A stretch of DNA of 64,000 nt. Origin: Parvimonas sp000223315. Its GTDB lineage: Bacteria; Bacillota; Clostridia; Tissierellales; Peptoniphilaceae. Position 1 is the first letter of the stretch. Each line of letters begins with the position of its first letter. A program made the position numbers and the translations under genes. Under the pieces are notes generated by a model. The model did no database searches. It was not told where the DNA came from and saw only the letters and a list, made by a program, of their open reading frames with translations. This document shows, one piece after another, positions 26,449-34,740 of this stretch. The DNA lies in NCBI GenBank assembly GCA_050262155.1, contig CP189843.1, positions 1,240,001-1,304,000 on the forward strand. Reading direction: 5' to 3'.

Positions 26449-27141
26449 TTACCTCCATAGCGAAATAATTCCACCCAAATCGACAAAAGTTTCGTCTTTA
26501 GGGTAGAGTATTTTCACATTTTCTTCATCAGCTACGCGTTTAATTATATCATAATCTCGATATTTTGTCACATCACCATAAAATAATAAAATATCATCGG
26601 AAACAAAACCACAAGTCCCTCCAATAAAGCCATTTTTATATCCATTTAAAATAATTCCATCGGTTGTAACAAGTTCAACATCGATATTCTCAGCTTTTAA
26701 TGTTTTATATACTCCCTCATCACTTGTTATTATATGATTTTCAAAACAAATCATACTACAATTTGCATATCCCTGATTTATCTTTAAATATTCTCTATTT
26801 AGTTTAAGTTTTTCAAAAATTTCTTTTGTGGTAAATTTTTCATTATGAAAAAAATATTTCTTATTTTTTGCAATATTTAAAACCATCTCTCCATTTTTAA
26901 AATTAGAAACATCCACCTTTTTTAAATTAAATTCACTCAAATACTTACTATAATAGTCAAAAACAGAAGACTCTATGTAAATATCGTCATCAATTTTTAG
27001 GACACTCAAATCAATATGGTCATTATAATTTATATTAAATTTTTCATTATTCAAACTTTTTATATAATCAAAATTTTCTTTTTCTAAAAGTTCAAAAAAC
27101 ATCGATGTTGCACAGTTGCTTACTATAATTTTTTGTAACAT
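26449..27141 (-). CDS. DUF6873-family protein
   Basis: A 230-residue cytosolic protein of the clostridial DUF6873 group. Diagnostic stretches are INQGYANCSMICFENHIITS (about 120-139), NGFIGGTCGFVSDDILLFYG and YPKDETFVDLGGIISL near the end; related proteins are annotated as GME-fold-like, but no catalytic activity is known. The gene precedes hisS by two bases, so it is translationally linked with an aminoacyl-tRNA synthetase. Starts with ATG after TAGGAG. Confidence 0.65.
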   Translation of the reverse strand: MLQKIIVSNCATSMFFELLEKENFDYIKSLNNEKFNINYNDHIDLSVLKIDDDIYIESSVFDYYSKYLSEFNLKKVDVSNFKNGEMVLNIAKNKKYFFHNEKFTTKEIFEKLKLNREYLKINQGYANCSMICFENHIITSDEGVYKTLKAENIDVELVTTDGIILNGYKNGFIGGTCGFVSDDILLFYGDVTKYRDYDIIKRVADEENVKILYPKDETFVDLGGIISLWR

Positions 27142-27257
27142 ATTAATCTCCTAAATGGTTAAAATATCTATATTTGGGTAATAACCGACTGAATGATTAC
27201 AATGTAATTATTTAACTATAATATATTTTATCATATTTTATTTACAGGAGGAAGTTT

Positions 27258-27671
27258 ATGTTAAAAGAATTTAAAGAATTTGCCTTAAAAGGTAATGTAA
27301 TGGACTTGGCAGTTGGGGTAATTATAGGTGGAGCATTTGGAAAAATCGTTACATCTTTAGTAAATGATGTTCTAATGCCTTTACTTTCAATTTTAACAGG
27401 TGGAATTAATTTTTCAGACCTAAAAATTGTATTAAAAGCGGGAGACAAGTCTAAAGAAATTGCAGAAGTTGCTTTTAAATATGGTGCATTTATTCAAAAT
27501 GTAATTGATTTTCTAATTATAGCATTTTGTATCTTTATGATGGTAAAAGCTATGAATAAGCTAACAAGAAAGAAAGAAGAAGTAGTTGAAGAAACTCCTA
27601 CAGCTCCAACTCAAGAAGAAATTTTAACTGATATTAAGAATATCTTAAATGATATTAAAGAAAAACATTAA
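27258..27671 (+). CDS. mscL: Large-conductance mechanosensitive channel
   Basis: A 137-residue MscL. The conserved start FKEFALKGNVMDLAVGVIIG contains the amphipathic helix and first pore helix, followed by a periplasmic-side loop and the second helix FLIIAFCIFMMVKAM (about 87-101), and a charged C-terminal bundle. It opens under membrane tension to release solutes on hypo-osmotic shock. ATG after AGGAGG; monocistronic with a strong terminator. Confidence 0.96.
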   Translation: MLKEFKEFALKGNVMDLAVGVIIGGAFGKIVTSLVNDVLMPLLSILTGGINFSDLKIVLKAGDKSKEIAEVAFKYGAFIQNVIDFLIIAFCIFMMVKAMNKLTRKKEEVVEETPTAPTQEEILTDIKNILNDIKEKH

Positions 27672-27702
27672 TACAAAAATAGGATTTTATGTTTTTAAAA
27701 CC

Positions 27703-27734
27703 AAAAGCCGAGTTGTAAATTCAACTCGGCTTTT
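27703..27734. terminator. Bidirectional terminator between mscL and the methyltransferase gene
   Basis: AAAAGCCGAGTTG-TAAATT-CAACTCGGCTTTT, a 13-base stem with flanking A and T. Confidence 0.9.
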
Positions 27735-27749
27735 ATAATGCTAATTTTA

Positions 27750-28355
27750 TTATTTGCAAATTCCTTCCATTAAGAAAATTCTAAAATCAATTTCCTTGCT
27801 TCTTCCATTCCATAAAATCTCATAGCTTTTCGGAATAAATGATGCTCTTTTAAAATAATTTTCCATTTCTTCTCTTGAAAAACCATCATGTCCATCAAAA
27901 TTTGGAAAATCCTTATGAAAATCAGGAGAAACAGTATCCAAATCCATTATAATTATTTTCCCATTTTCTTTTATATGTTCTCTTAACAACTTAAGCTCCG
28001 CATCTACATCTACAATATGATGAAAAGCAGTTAAACTGTAAATTACATCATATTTTTCATTTGAATTTTCTAAAAAATTTTCATCATTTATACTGATATT
28101 TTTTATTTTCATCTCATTTATTCTCTTTAAAGACTCCTCTCTCATCTTTAAAGAGGTATCCATACAATCAATATGTTTTAAATCTTTAGATAATAAAGTT
28201 GCAAGAAGTCCATCTCCCGATCCGATTTCAAGAGCCTTTTTCTCTTTCAAACCTTCTCCTAAATACTTAAACATTTTTTCGTATATGGTAAAAGTTCTAT
28301 TTTTTCTCTCCTCTGTGTTCCAAACTTTAGCAACTTCATCAAAATAATTATTCAT
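27750..28355 (-). CDS. Class I SAM-dependent methyltransferase
   Basis: A 201-residue methyltransferase. Motif I is ALEIGSGDGLLATLL (about 39-53), motif II contains IDCMDTSLKMREE, and DVIYSLTAFHHIVDVD is the post-motif helix typical of UbiE/COQ5-like small-molecule methyltransferases. Substrate unknown. It is followed in order by a prenylcysteine-type methyltransferase and a GNAT gene transcribed in the same direction; spacing of about 30 and 10 bases suggests an operon of GNAT, ICMT-like and this gene. Confidence 0.85.
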   Translation of the reverse strand: MNNYFDEVAKVWNTEERKNRTFTIYEKMFKYLGEGLKEKKALEIGSGDGLLATLLSKDLKHIDCMDTSLKMREESLKRINEMKIKNISINDENFLENSNEKYDVIYSLTAFHHIVDVDAELKLLREHIKENGKIIIMDLDTVSPDFHKDFPNFDGHDGFSREEMENYFKRASFIPKSYEILWNGRSKEIDFRIFLMEGICK

Positions 28356-28385
28356 ACTACCCCCTAAATTTAAATAATAAGTTAA

Positions 28386-28874
28386 TCAAGATTTCCTAGA
28401 AAACCATGGGATACATCTATTTGTCCTCTTACAATATTCCAGATATTCCTCTCCAAAAATATCTTTAAGCCATATTTCTTCCGTACTTTTCACTAAAATA
28501 GTCAAAAGAATCCAATAAATTGGAATTGTAACTAAAAAATATAAATTATTAAAAATAAAACAAATTCCCCAACAAAGAAACATAAAAGCAGAATAAATCG
28601 GATTTCTTACAATTGAAAAAACTCCCGTAGTTACCAATTTTAGTTCCTTTATATTCTTAGAAATTCTTGAATTAACAACTGCAGAAATCCACAGTCCAAT
28701 ACCTATAAATATACATATTATACCTATAATCATAAAAGGAATTTTTAAAAAAGGTATTTCTCCATTTTTAAAATAACCCTTATTTTGTAAAAATATTAAT
28801 ATCGCTGTTATGACTAATATAATACCCACATATATCGGTCCAATTCCTAAAACTGATAATTTTTCTCTTTTCAT
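28386..28874 (-). CDS. Membrane methyltransferase, isoprenylcysteine carboxyl methyltransferase-like
   Basis: A 162-residue protein with four or so helices. LVTTGVFSIVRNPIYSAFM (about 80-98) and the terminal EEYLEYCKRTNRCIPWF are the SAM-binding elements of the ICMT/phospholipid methyltransferase (PEMT) superfamily. Bacterial members methylate small lipids or unknown substrates. It is ten bases downstream of a GNAT gene. Confidence 0.8.
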   Translation of the reverse strand: MKREKLSVLGIGPIYVGIILVITAILIFLQNKGYFKNGEIPFLKIPFMIIGIICIFIGIGLWISAVVNSRISKNIKELKLVTTGVFSIVRNPIYSAFMFLCWGICFIFNNLYFLVTIPIYWILLTILVKSTEEIWLKDIFGEEYLEYCKRTNRCIPWFSRKS

Positions 28875-28884
28875 AATTTACTCC

Positions 28885-29379
28885 TTAAAATTTAGGAAAT
28901 CTAAAAAAATAGTAATCATTTCCCTCCATAAAATCAGTTTTTACAAAACCTCTATTAACATAAAACTTTTCAGCTCTGTAATTATATTTATGAACACCTA
29001 ATGCAATAGGTCTTATTCCATATTCTTCATAACATTTAGAAATAACTTTTTCTAAAACATAAGATCCTATCCCACAACCTCTATATCTTTTATCAATAAT
29101 AAATGCCATAAGCCTATAAAAAGGTTCTTTTTTCATTATTTCAGGGTCTGCACTACATTCAATAGCTTCCCATAACAGTATAAAGCCTATGTATTTTTCA
29201 TCATATTTAATTGCATAAGTATGCCCTTTACAATTATGTTCTATTCCATAATTTGTTATTTCTAGAACTACATCCAACGAATCTACAAAATCTTCACTAA
29301 TATCATCTCTTAAAATATTTTTTAAAAACCGTGAATTTTTTTCACTTACATACTCAATATTTATATTTTCTTTTATCAT
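28885..29379 (-). CDS. GNAT-family N-acetyltransferase
   Basis: A 164-residue acetyltransferase with the acetyl-CoA loop KRYRGCGIGSYVLEKVI (about 96-112; RGCGIG matches the R/QxxGxG signature) and the C-terminal YNYRAEKFYVNRGFVKTD segment. Similar proteins include spermine/spermidine or small-molecule acetyltransferases, but the substrate is not readable. First gene of the likely GNAT-ICMT-methyltransferase operon. Confidence 0.85.
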   Translation of the reverse strand: MIKENINIEYVSEKNSRFLKNILRDDISEDFVDSLDVVLEITNYGIEHNCKGHTYAIKYDEKYIGFILLWEAIECSADPEIMKKEPFYRLMAFIIDKRYRGCGIGSYVLEKVISKCYEEYGIRPIALGVHKYNYRAEKFYVNRGFVKTDFMEGNDYYFFRFPKF

Positions 29380-29466
29380 AATTTACTCCGGTTATTTGCT
29401 GACAAAACTATTAATTACTATAAATATATCACAATTGCAAAGCAATATCAATAATTTTATAACTAA

Positions 29467-29824
29467 ATGTATCATAGATACATTTTATATTTGCTTGTAA
29501 ACAAGCAAATATATGAGATCTCCAGGACAATTGTATCAGAAGATACAATTGTTCCCGTCAGACCTACTTTTTGTTGTTTAAGAATAAACAACAAAAGTTA
29601 GGGCTAGATTCATTTCGCTCGAAATGACGTGTCGGCATAGTTTTACTATGACGAGAAATATTTTATTTTAAATAATTTTTTATTATCTTTTGAAGTTTAT
29701 TTACCATTCACGTCTAGCTCTAAAATGAGTACACTCCCTTATACGTCATCTCGACCGAAACGAAGTGGAGTGGAGAGATCTCACACTTTTGTTGAAAACA
29801 AAAGTGAATGTATCGAAGATACAT
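29467..29824. repeat. Symmetric hairpin-rich intergenic element, copy 2
   Basis: About 360 bases made of small dyads arranged in mirrored order. Outer hairpins ATGTATC-ATA-GATACAT (29467-29483) and ATGTATC-GAA-GATACAT (29808-29824) enclose ATTTGCTTG/CAAGCAAAT (29489-29510) on the left and CACTTTTGTT/ACAAAAGTG (29783-29805) on the right. Next inside are TATGAGATC (29512) and GATCTCAC (29777). The core has CAATTGTATC-AGAA-GATACAATTG (29528-29551), a TTGTTGTTT/AAACAACAA dyad and catttcgctcgaaatg. No ORF. Confidence 0.65.
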
Positions 29825-29850
29825 AAATCTAAAAACTTTCAATTTTTCAT

Positions 29851-29885
29851 AAAAAAAGAATGTCTATATTTCTATAAACATTCTT
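29851..29885 (-). terminator. Terminator of rny
   Basis: AAGAATGT, a 14-base partly self-pairing loop, ACATTCTT, then a T run on the minus strand. Confidence 0.75.
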
Positions 29886-29902
29886 GTTTTCAAATTTAAA
29901 AA

Positions 29903-31438
29903 CTATTTAGCGTAGTCAACAACTCTTGTTTCCCTAATTAAATTAACTTTAATTGTTCCGGGATACTCAAGTTCTTCTTGTATTTTCTTAATAATTTCTT
30001 TTGAAGTTAATAACATCTTATCTTCGTCAATAACTTCCGGTTTAACCAATACTCTTATTTCACGTCCTGCTTGAATTGCAAAAGATTTTTCAATTCCGTC
30101 AAATGAATTTGCAATTGCTTCAAGATTTTCCAAACGCTTAATATAATTTTCAACAGACTCACGTCTTGCGCCGGGTTTTGCGGCTGAAATAGCATCTCCT
30201 GCTTGCACCAAAAGTGCTTCAACAGTTGAAGGTTCAACATCATTATGATGTGCTTCAATACAATGGATAACTTCACGTTTTTCTTTATATTTTTTAGCCA
30301 TTTGAACACCTAATTCAACGTGATTTCCTTCCATTTCGTGATCTATAGCCTTGCCTATATCGTGTAATAGACCACCTCTTTTGGCAATTTTAACATCAGC
30401 TCCAATATCAGCAGCTAACATTCCTGCCATATGTGCAACTTCTATAGAATGTTTCAAAACATTTTGTCCATAAGAAGTTCTGTACTTTAGTCTTCCTAAA
30501 AGTTTTACAAGTTCAGGATGTAATCCGTGAATATTAGTTTGATCACAGGCATCTTCTCCTGCAATTCTAATACTGTTTTCAACTTCCTGTCTTGATTTTT
30601 CAATCATTTCTTCAATTCTTGTAGGGTGGATTCTTCCATCATTAATCAATTTTTCAAGAGCAAGTCTTGCTATCTCTCTTCTAACCGGATCAAAAGAAGA
30701 TAAAACAACTGCTTCCGGAGTATCGTCTATAATTAAATCTACTCCTGTTAAACTTTCAAATGTTCTAATATTTCTTCCTTCCCTACCTATAATTCTACCC
30801 TTCATTTCATCATTAGGTAAAGTTACAACACTAACTGTAGATTCTGCAACATGATCTGCCGCATATCTTTGAATAGCCGTTCCAATAATATATCTGGCAT
30901 TTTTTTCTGCATTATCTCTAGCATTTTGTTCAATTTCTCTAATGATATTTGCAGCATCTTTTATACTTTCTTGTCTAACTTCTTCAAGTATAATTTCTTT
31001 AGCTTCTTCAGATGATATATTGGCAACTCTTTCAAGTTCTTCTTTTTGTTTTTCAACTAATTTTTCAATTTCAGATTCTTTAACTTCTAAAGCCTTTAAT
31101 TCTTTATTTAGACGTTCATTTTTCTTATCTAAATTTTCGTTTTTCTTGTCTAAATTTTCTTCTTTAGTAATTAAACGACGTTCCAATTTTTGAATTTCGT
31201 TTCTTCTCTCTCTGTTTTCCTTATCGCTTTCTTGTTTAATTCTATGTGCTTCTTCTTTAGCTTCAACTAATTTTTCTTTTTTCTTAGTTTCAGCTTCTTT
31301 AATAGCATCTTCAACAATTTTTTTAGCGTGGTTTTCGGCGCCATTTATTAGTTTTTCTGAAGAAAATCTTCTAAAAGCATAACCAATAATAGTTCCAACA
31401 ATTAAAAAAACAGGAAATAATATAAATTCCCTTGGCAT
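29903..31438 (-). CDS. rny: Ribonuclease Y
   Basis: A 511-residue membrane-anchored endoribonuclease that starts bulk mRNA decay in many Firmicutes. An N-terminal helix (about 4-22), a long coiled coil rich in Lys and Glu (about 30-190), a KH domain (GRIIGREGRNIRTFE about 213-227) and an HD domain (LLHDIGKAIDHE) appear in the normal order and length. The ribosome binding site AAGGAGG is 12 bases from the ATG, further than usual, but no other in-frame start exists. Monocistronic with its own promoter and terminator. Confidence 0.97.
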   Translation of the reverse strand: MPREFILFPVFLIVGTIIGYAFRRFSSEKLINGAENHAKKIVEDAIKEAETKKKEKLVEAKEEAHRIKQESDKENRERRNEIQKLERRLITKEENLDKKNENLDKKNERLNKELKALEVKESEIEKLVEKQKEELERVANISSEEAKEIILEEVRQESIKDAANIIREIEQNARDNAEKNARYIIGTAIQRYAADHVAESTVSVVTLPNDEMKGRIIGREGRNIRTFESLTGVDLIIDDTPEAVVLSSFDPVRREIARLALEKLINDGRIHPTRIEEMIEKSRQEVENSIRIAGEDACDQTNIHGLHPELVKLLGRLKYRTSYGQNVLKHSIEVAHMAGMLAADIGADVKIAKRGGLLHDIGKAIDHEMEGNHVELGVQMAKKYKEKREVIHCIEAHHNDVEPSTVEALLVQAGDAISAAKPGARRESVENYIKRLENLEAIANSFDGIEKSFAIQAGREIRVLVKPEVIDEDKMLLTSKEIIKKIQEELEYPGTIKVNLIRETRVVDYAK

Positions 31439-31528
31439 TAGTCTTACACACCTCCTTGTATTAAATTTTCAAGTTACAATTATCAAATCATTATTCCTTA
31501 AAATTAAATGTGACTTCTCACATCTACT

Positions 31529-31557
31529 ATTTTACAACTTTTTTAGTGTTTTGTCAA
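31529..31557 (-). promoter_or_regulatory. Promoter of rny
   Basis: TTGACA (31557-31552), 17 bases, TAAAAT (31534-31529). Confidence 0.7.
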
Positions 31558-31614
31558 TTTAAAAAATTATATAAAAAATGTAATAATTATATATAAAACA
31601 ATAATATACCTATC

Positions 31615-31640
31615 AAAAAATGGCGGTATAATCCGCCATT
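31615..31640 (-). terminator. Terminator of the tyrS-udk-ybaK-mobA operon
   Basis: AATGGCGG-ATTATA-CCGCCATT followed by TTTT on the minus strand; its 3' arm overlaps the mobA-like stop codon region. Confidence 0.8.
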
Positions 31641-32238
31641 AATCTTTCTTTTTATTTAATAATTTTGTTCTAAATTCTTCCAATTCCTTTATAGTATTTA
31701 GGTTTTCAAACATATTTCTTTCGTCAAAAAATTTCCAATCTTTATATTCCAAAAATTTAAAATTGTTATCTTCAATAAATCTAACAAATTTTCGATTATC
31801 TTTGATTAACTCTTTTCTTAAATCTTCTTTCAAAGAATTTTTATAAATTGCATTCATAGGTAAAATTTTTCCATCTTCAGAAAGACAAACAATACCGTCA
31901 AAATTTACATCAAGTTTTGAAATCAAAAATCTAATAAATTTTTCATCCATATTCGGCATATCACATGCAGTCAGAAAAGAAAAATAACTATTAGAATAGC
32001 AAAGCCCACTATGAAGTCCTGCCATAGGTCCTTTTTTGTAAAAGATATCCCTTACAACTCTAACTTTTAAATCTCTATAATGCTCCTTATTATTTGAAAC
32101 GACAACTATATCCTCAAAGATATTTTTTAAAACTTCTATTGAATTGTGTACTAAATACTTTTCTTCAAGCTCTATATATTCTTTCGGAAAAGTCATTCTT
32201 CTGGAGTTTCCACCTGCAAGTATAATACAATTTATCAT
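31639..32238 (-). CDS. MobA-like nucleotidyltransferase (molybdenum cofactor guanylyltransferase family)
   Basis: A 199-residue GT-A fold nucleotidyltransferase. IILAGGNSRRM (5-15) with a downstream Lys is the nucleotide-binding signature, and KKGPMAGLHSGL matches the MobA GPLAG motif; FLTACDMPNM contains the metal-binding Asp. MobA makes guanine-dinucleotide molybdenum cofactor, but no other cofactor genes are in the window, so a related NTP-transferase role is possible. Its start overlaps the ybaK stop (TAATG). Last gene of the tyrS operon. Confidence 0.75.
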   Translation of the reverse strand: MINCIILAGGNSRRMTFPKEYIELEEKYLVHNSIEVLKNIFEDIVVVSNNKEHYRDLKVRVVRDIFYKKGPMAGLHSGLCYSNSYFSFLTACDMPNMDEKFIRFLISKLDVNFDGIVCLSEDGKILPMNAIYKNSLKEDLRKELIKDNRKFVRFIEDNNFKFLEYKDWKFFDERNMFENLNTIKELEEFRTKLLNKKKD

Positions 32239-32699
32239 TATTCTACCACCAAATCAGCAAAATCTGCATCGCAAAAGTCTGCAAATTCAATAGGATTTAC
32301 TATAATTGAATTTCTAACCTTACCGGCACTTACAAGAAATTTATCCATATTTTTTGCAGTCTCATCAAAAACCGTCTTAAATTTTGTCTTCATTCCAACA
32401 GGACTGCAACCACCATGAACATAACCTGTTAAAGGTTCTAAGTCTTTTTGTAAAATCATTCTAATACTTTTTAATTTAAAATGTTTACTAGCTTTTTTTA
32501 AGTCCAAATGAGAATCTATAGGAATAACACAGACATAATGATTTTTATCACTTCCTTCTAGTACAAGTGTTTTAAAACAAATATTTCTGTCTATTCCAAT
32601 ATCTTCAAATTCTTTGTCTTCTTCTCTAACTACAAATTCATATTTTATTTTTTTACTGTCTAAAATTCTACATACATTTGTCTTACTTATCTTTTTCAT
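32238..32699 (-). CDS. ybaK: YbaK/EbsC-type Cys-tRNA(Pro)/aminoacyl-tRNA deacylase
   Basis: A 153-residue free-standing editing-domain protein. KTLVLEGSDKNHYVCVIPID (about 44-63) and TGYVHGGCSPVGMK (about 91-104) are the signatures of YbaK/ProX proteins, which hydrolyse mischarged tRNA, usually Cys-tRNA(Pro). It overlaps udk by about 17 bases and mobA by a stop-start overlap, all downstream of tyrS, so a translation-quality role within a synthetase operon makes sense. Confidence 0.92.
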   Translation of the reverse strand: MKKISKTNVCRILDSKKIKYEFVVREEDKEFEDIGIDRNICFKTLVLEGSDKNHYVCVIPIDSHLDLKKASKHFKLKSIRMILQKDLEPLTGYVHGGCSPVGMKTKFKTVFDETAKNMDKFLVSAGKVRNSIIVNPIEFADFCDADFADLVVE

Positions 32700-33324
32700 C
32701 TTTATCCAAAAAAGTCTTTAAATGTTGAACCAGCATCTTTATCGCAGGAGCATTTTCTCCTCCTCGAGGAATTATTATATCCGCGTGTTTTTTACTTGGC
32801 TCAATAAATTCCTCATGCATTGGTTTAACTGTAGTTTGATATTGAGTTAAAACGCTTTCAAGACTTCTTCCTCTCTTTTTTGTATCTCTTAAAATTCTTC
32901 TAATCAGTCTTTCATCTGCATCTGCATCTACATAAACCTTTAAATCCATAAGCTCTCTAAGTTTTGGGTCTTCCAAAATTAAAATCCCTTCAATTATTAT
33001 TACAGGTTTTGGATAAACTCTCATAGTTTCTTTGCTTCTAGTATGCAATGTATAGTCATAAATCGGTAAATCTACTGCTTTACCTGATTTTAAAATCTTT
33101 ATATCCTCAATAAGTTTAGAAGTTTCAAAAGACTTTGGATGGTCATAGTTTAACTTTGCCCTTTCTTCTAAAGTCTTGTCATCATTTGACCAATAATAAA
33201 AATCATGACTAATCATAACTATTTCATCTTTAAATTGTTCTTTTAATTTTTCAACAATAGTGGTCTTGCCGGAAGCAGAGCCTCCGGCAATCCCTACAAC
33301 ATAAATATCTTCTTTTTTCATCAA
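32683..33324 (-). CDS. udk: Uridine kinase
   Basis: A 213-residue P-loop kinase: GIAGGSASGKTT (about 11-22), ISHDFYYWSND, and RRILRDTKKRGRS (about 141-153, the lid and catalytic region). It phosphorylates uridine and cytidine to the monophosphates for pyrimidine salvage. Length is standard. Six bases downstream of tyrS and overlapping ybaK. Confidence 0.95.
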   Translation of the reverse strand: MMKKEDIYVVGIAGGSASGKTTIVEKLKEQFKDEIVMISHDFYYWSNDDKTLEERAKLNYDHPKSFETSKLIEDIKILKSGKAVDLPIYDYTLHTRSKETMRVYPKPVIIIEGILILEDPKLRELMDLKVYVDADADERLIRRILRDTKKRGRSLESVLTQYQTTVKPMHEEFIEPSKKHADIIIPRGGENAPAIKMLVQHLKTFLDKDEKDK

Positions 33325-33330
33325 AAACTC

Positions 33331-34557
33331 CTATAAAGCAATTACTCTGTGGTAGATTTTTTTACCTTTTTTTATAACAATTTCTTCTAAATTTAAAGAA
33401 ACTTTTAAATTTGTATCGGTAATTTTTTCTCCATTTAAAGAAATTCCGCCTTGTTCTATAAGTCTTCTGGCTTCTCCATTAGACTTTGAAAGTCCACAAG
33501 TTCTAATTAAATCCAAAATTCCTATTTCTTCATTTTCAAAATCTGATTTTTTAATTTCAGTTGAAGGCATATTTTCATCTAAAAGTTCTCCACTGAATAA
33601 TGCTCTGGCAGTTTCTAAAGCCTTTTGTGCCTTTTCTTCACCGTGAATAATCTTTGTTACTTCAAAAGCTAAAATTTCCTTTGCTTCATTAATTCTTTCA
33701 TCTTTATATTGTCCCAATTCTCTACATTTTTCTGTAGGTAGGAAAGTTAGCATCAGTAAGAATTTTTCAACATCTCTATCATCTACATTTCTCATATATT
33801 GGAAAAGCTCATAAGGAGATGTTTTTTCTTCATCCAACCAAACTGCACCTTTTTGAGATTTACCCATTTTTACTCCGTCAGCAGTTGTTAAAAGTTTAAA
33901 AGTCATAGCATAAACTTTATCTTGTTCAAGCTTTCTTACTAAATCATATCCCCCAAGGATATTGCTCCATTGGTCAGAACCGCCTAATTGCAATTTACAA
34001 CCATGTTTTCTATATAGGTATAAGAAATCATAACTTTGCATTAACATATATGAAAATTCAAAGAATGTAAGACCTTTTTCCATTCTGTTCTTATATGCAT
34101 CACAAGTAAGCATCTTATTTACACTAAAATGCACTCCTACTTCTTTCATAAATTTTATAAAATTTAAGTCTAAAAGCCAATCTTTATTATTTTCTATAAT
34201 TGCATTTCCATCTGAAAAATCAATAAATCTTGAAAGTTGTTCAAAAAATCTTTGTGCATTATGATTGATTTGTTCTTCAGTCATTACCATTCTCATATCA
34301 CTTCTTCCTGAAGGATCTCCAATCATTGTAGTTCCTCCACCTAAAAGTGCAATTGGAATATGACCATAATTTTGCATTCTCTTCATAACCATAATTTGAA
34401 TAAAATGACCAATAGTTAAACTATCTGCTGTTGCATCAAAACCGATATAGAATTTTACTCTTTCCTTGGATAATAACTCTTTTAATTCATCTTCATAAGT
34501 AGCTTGTTCAAAATATCCTCTATCGACAAGCTCTTCAAAAACATTCTTGTATTCCAT
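33331..34557 (-). CDS. tyrS: Tyrosyl-tRNA synthetase
   Basis: A 408-residue class I synthetase. The HIGH-like motif is TIGHFIQI (about 48-55), the KMSKS motif appears as KMGKS (about 231-235), and an S4 RNA-binding domain occupies the C-terminus (about 345-405). GSDQW in between is tyrosine-site sequence. Start ATG after AGGAGG. It heads an operon with udk, ybaK and mobA and has a T-box leader with a perfect consensus promoter. Confidence 0.97.
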   Translation of the reverse strand: MEYKNVFEELVDRGYFEQATYEDELKELLSKERVKFYIGFDATADSLTIGHFIQIMVMKRMQNYGHIPIALLGGGTTMIGDPSGRSDMRMVMTEEQINHNAQRFFEQLSRFIDFSDGNAIIENNKDWLLDLNFIKFMKEVGVHFSVNKMLTCDAYKNRMEKGLTFFEFSYMLMQSYDFLYLYRKHGCKLQLGGSDQWSNILGGYDLVRKLEQDKVYAMTFKLLTTADGVKMGKSQKGAVWLDEEKTSPYELFQYMRNVDDRDVEKFLLMLTFLPTEKCRELGQYKDERINEAKEILAFEVTKIIHGEEKAQKALETARALFSGELLDENMPSTEIKKSDFENEEIGILDLIRTCGLSKSNGEARRLIEQGGISLNGEKITDTNLKVSLNLEEIVIKKGKKIYHRVIAL

Positions 34558-34562
34558 AAAAA

Positions 34563-34705
34563 CCTCCTATAAAAAAAGACCTACAACTCTGAAAGGACGA
34601 CTTATCGTGGTACCACCTTTCTTCGCATAGGCCTCATAATGTTTAAGCACAATCACTTTTGAACTCCTGTGTTGTATGCACAATCAACGCTCAGTATTAA
34701 ATATT
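34563..34705 (-). promoter_or_regulatory. Compact T-box leader of tyrS
   Basis: The T-box AAGGTGGTACCACG is at 34619-34606 on the minus strand, followed by a stem region and a run of seven T (about 34577-34571). With the promoter at 34712-34740, the leader is only about 140 bases, shorter than usual for a full stem I, II and III arrangement. I cannot place the tyrosine specifier with confidence; TAC near 34667 and TAT near 34628 are candidates. Confidence 0.85.
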
Positions 34706-34711
34706 GAGATA

Positions 34712-34740
34712 ATTATATAAAAAAAAGTCAAAAATGTCAA
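34712..34740 (-). promoter_or_regulatory. Promoter of the tyrS operon
   Basis: TTGACA (34740-34735), exactly 17 bases, TATAAT (34717-34712): perfect consensus, abutting the mgtC stop codon. Confidence 0.85.

Noticed and set aside
29467..29824. Possible CRISPR array
   Set aside because: The dyads differ from each other and spacing is irregular; no constant repeat-spacer pattern and no cas genes.
31639..32238. Evidence for molybdenum cofactor synthesis
   Set aside because: Only a single MobA-like gene is present; no moa, moe or molybdoenzyme genes in the window.
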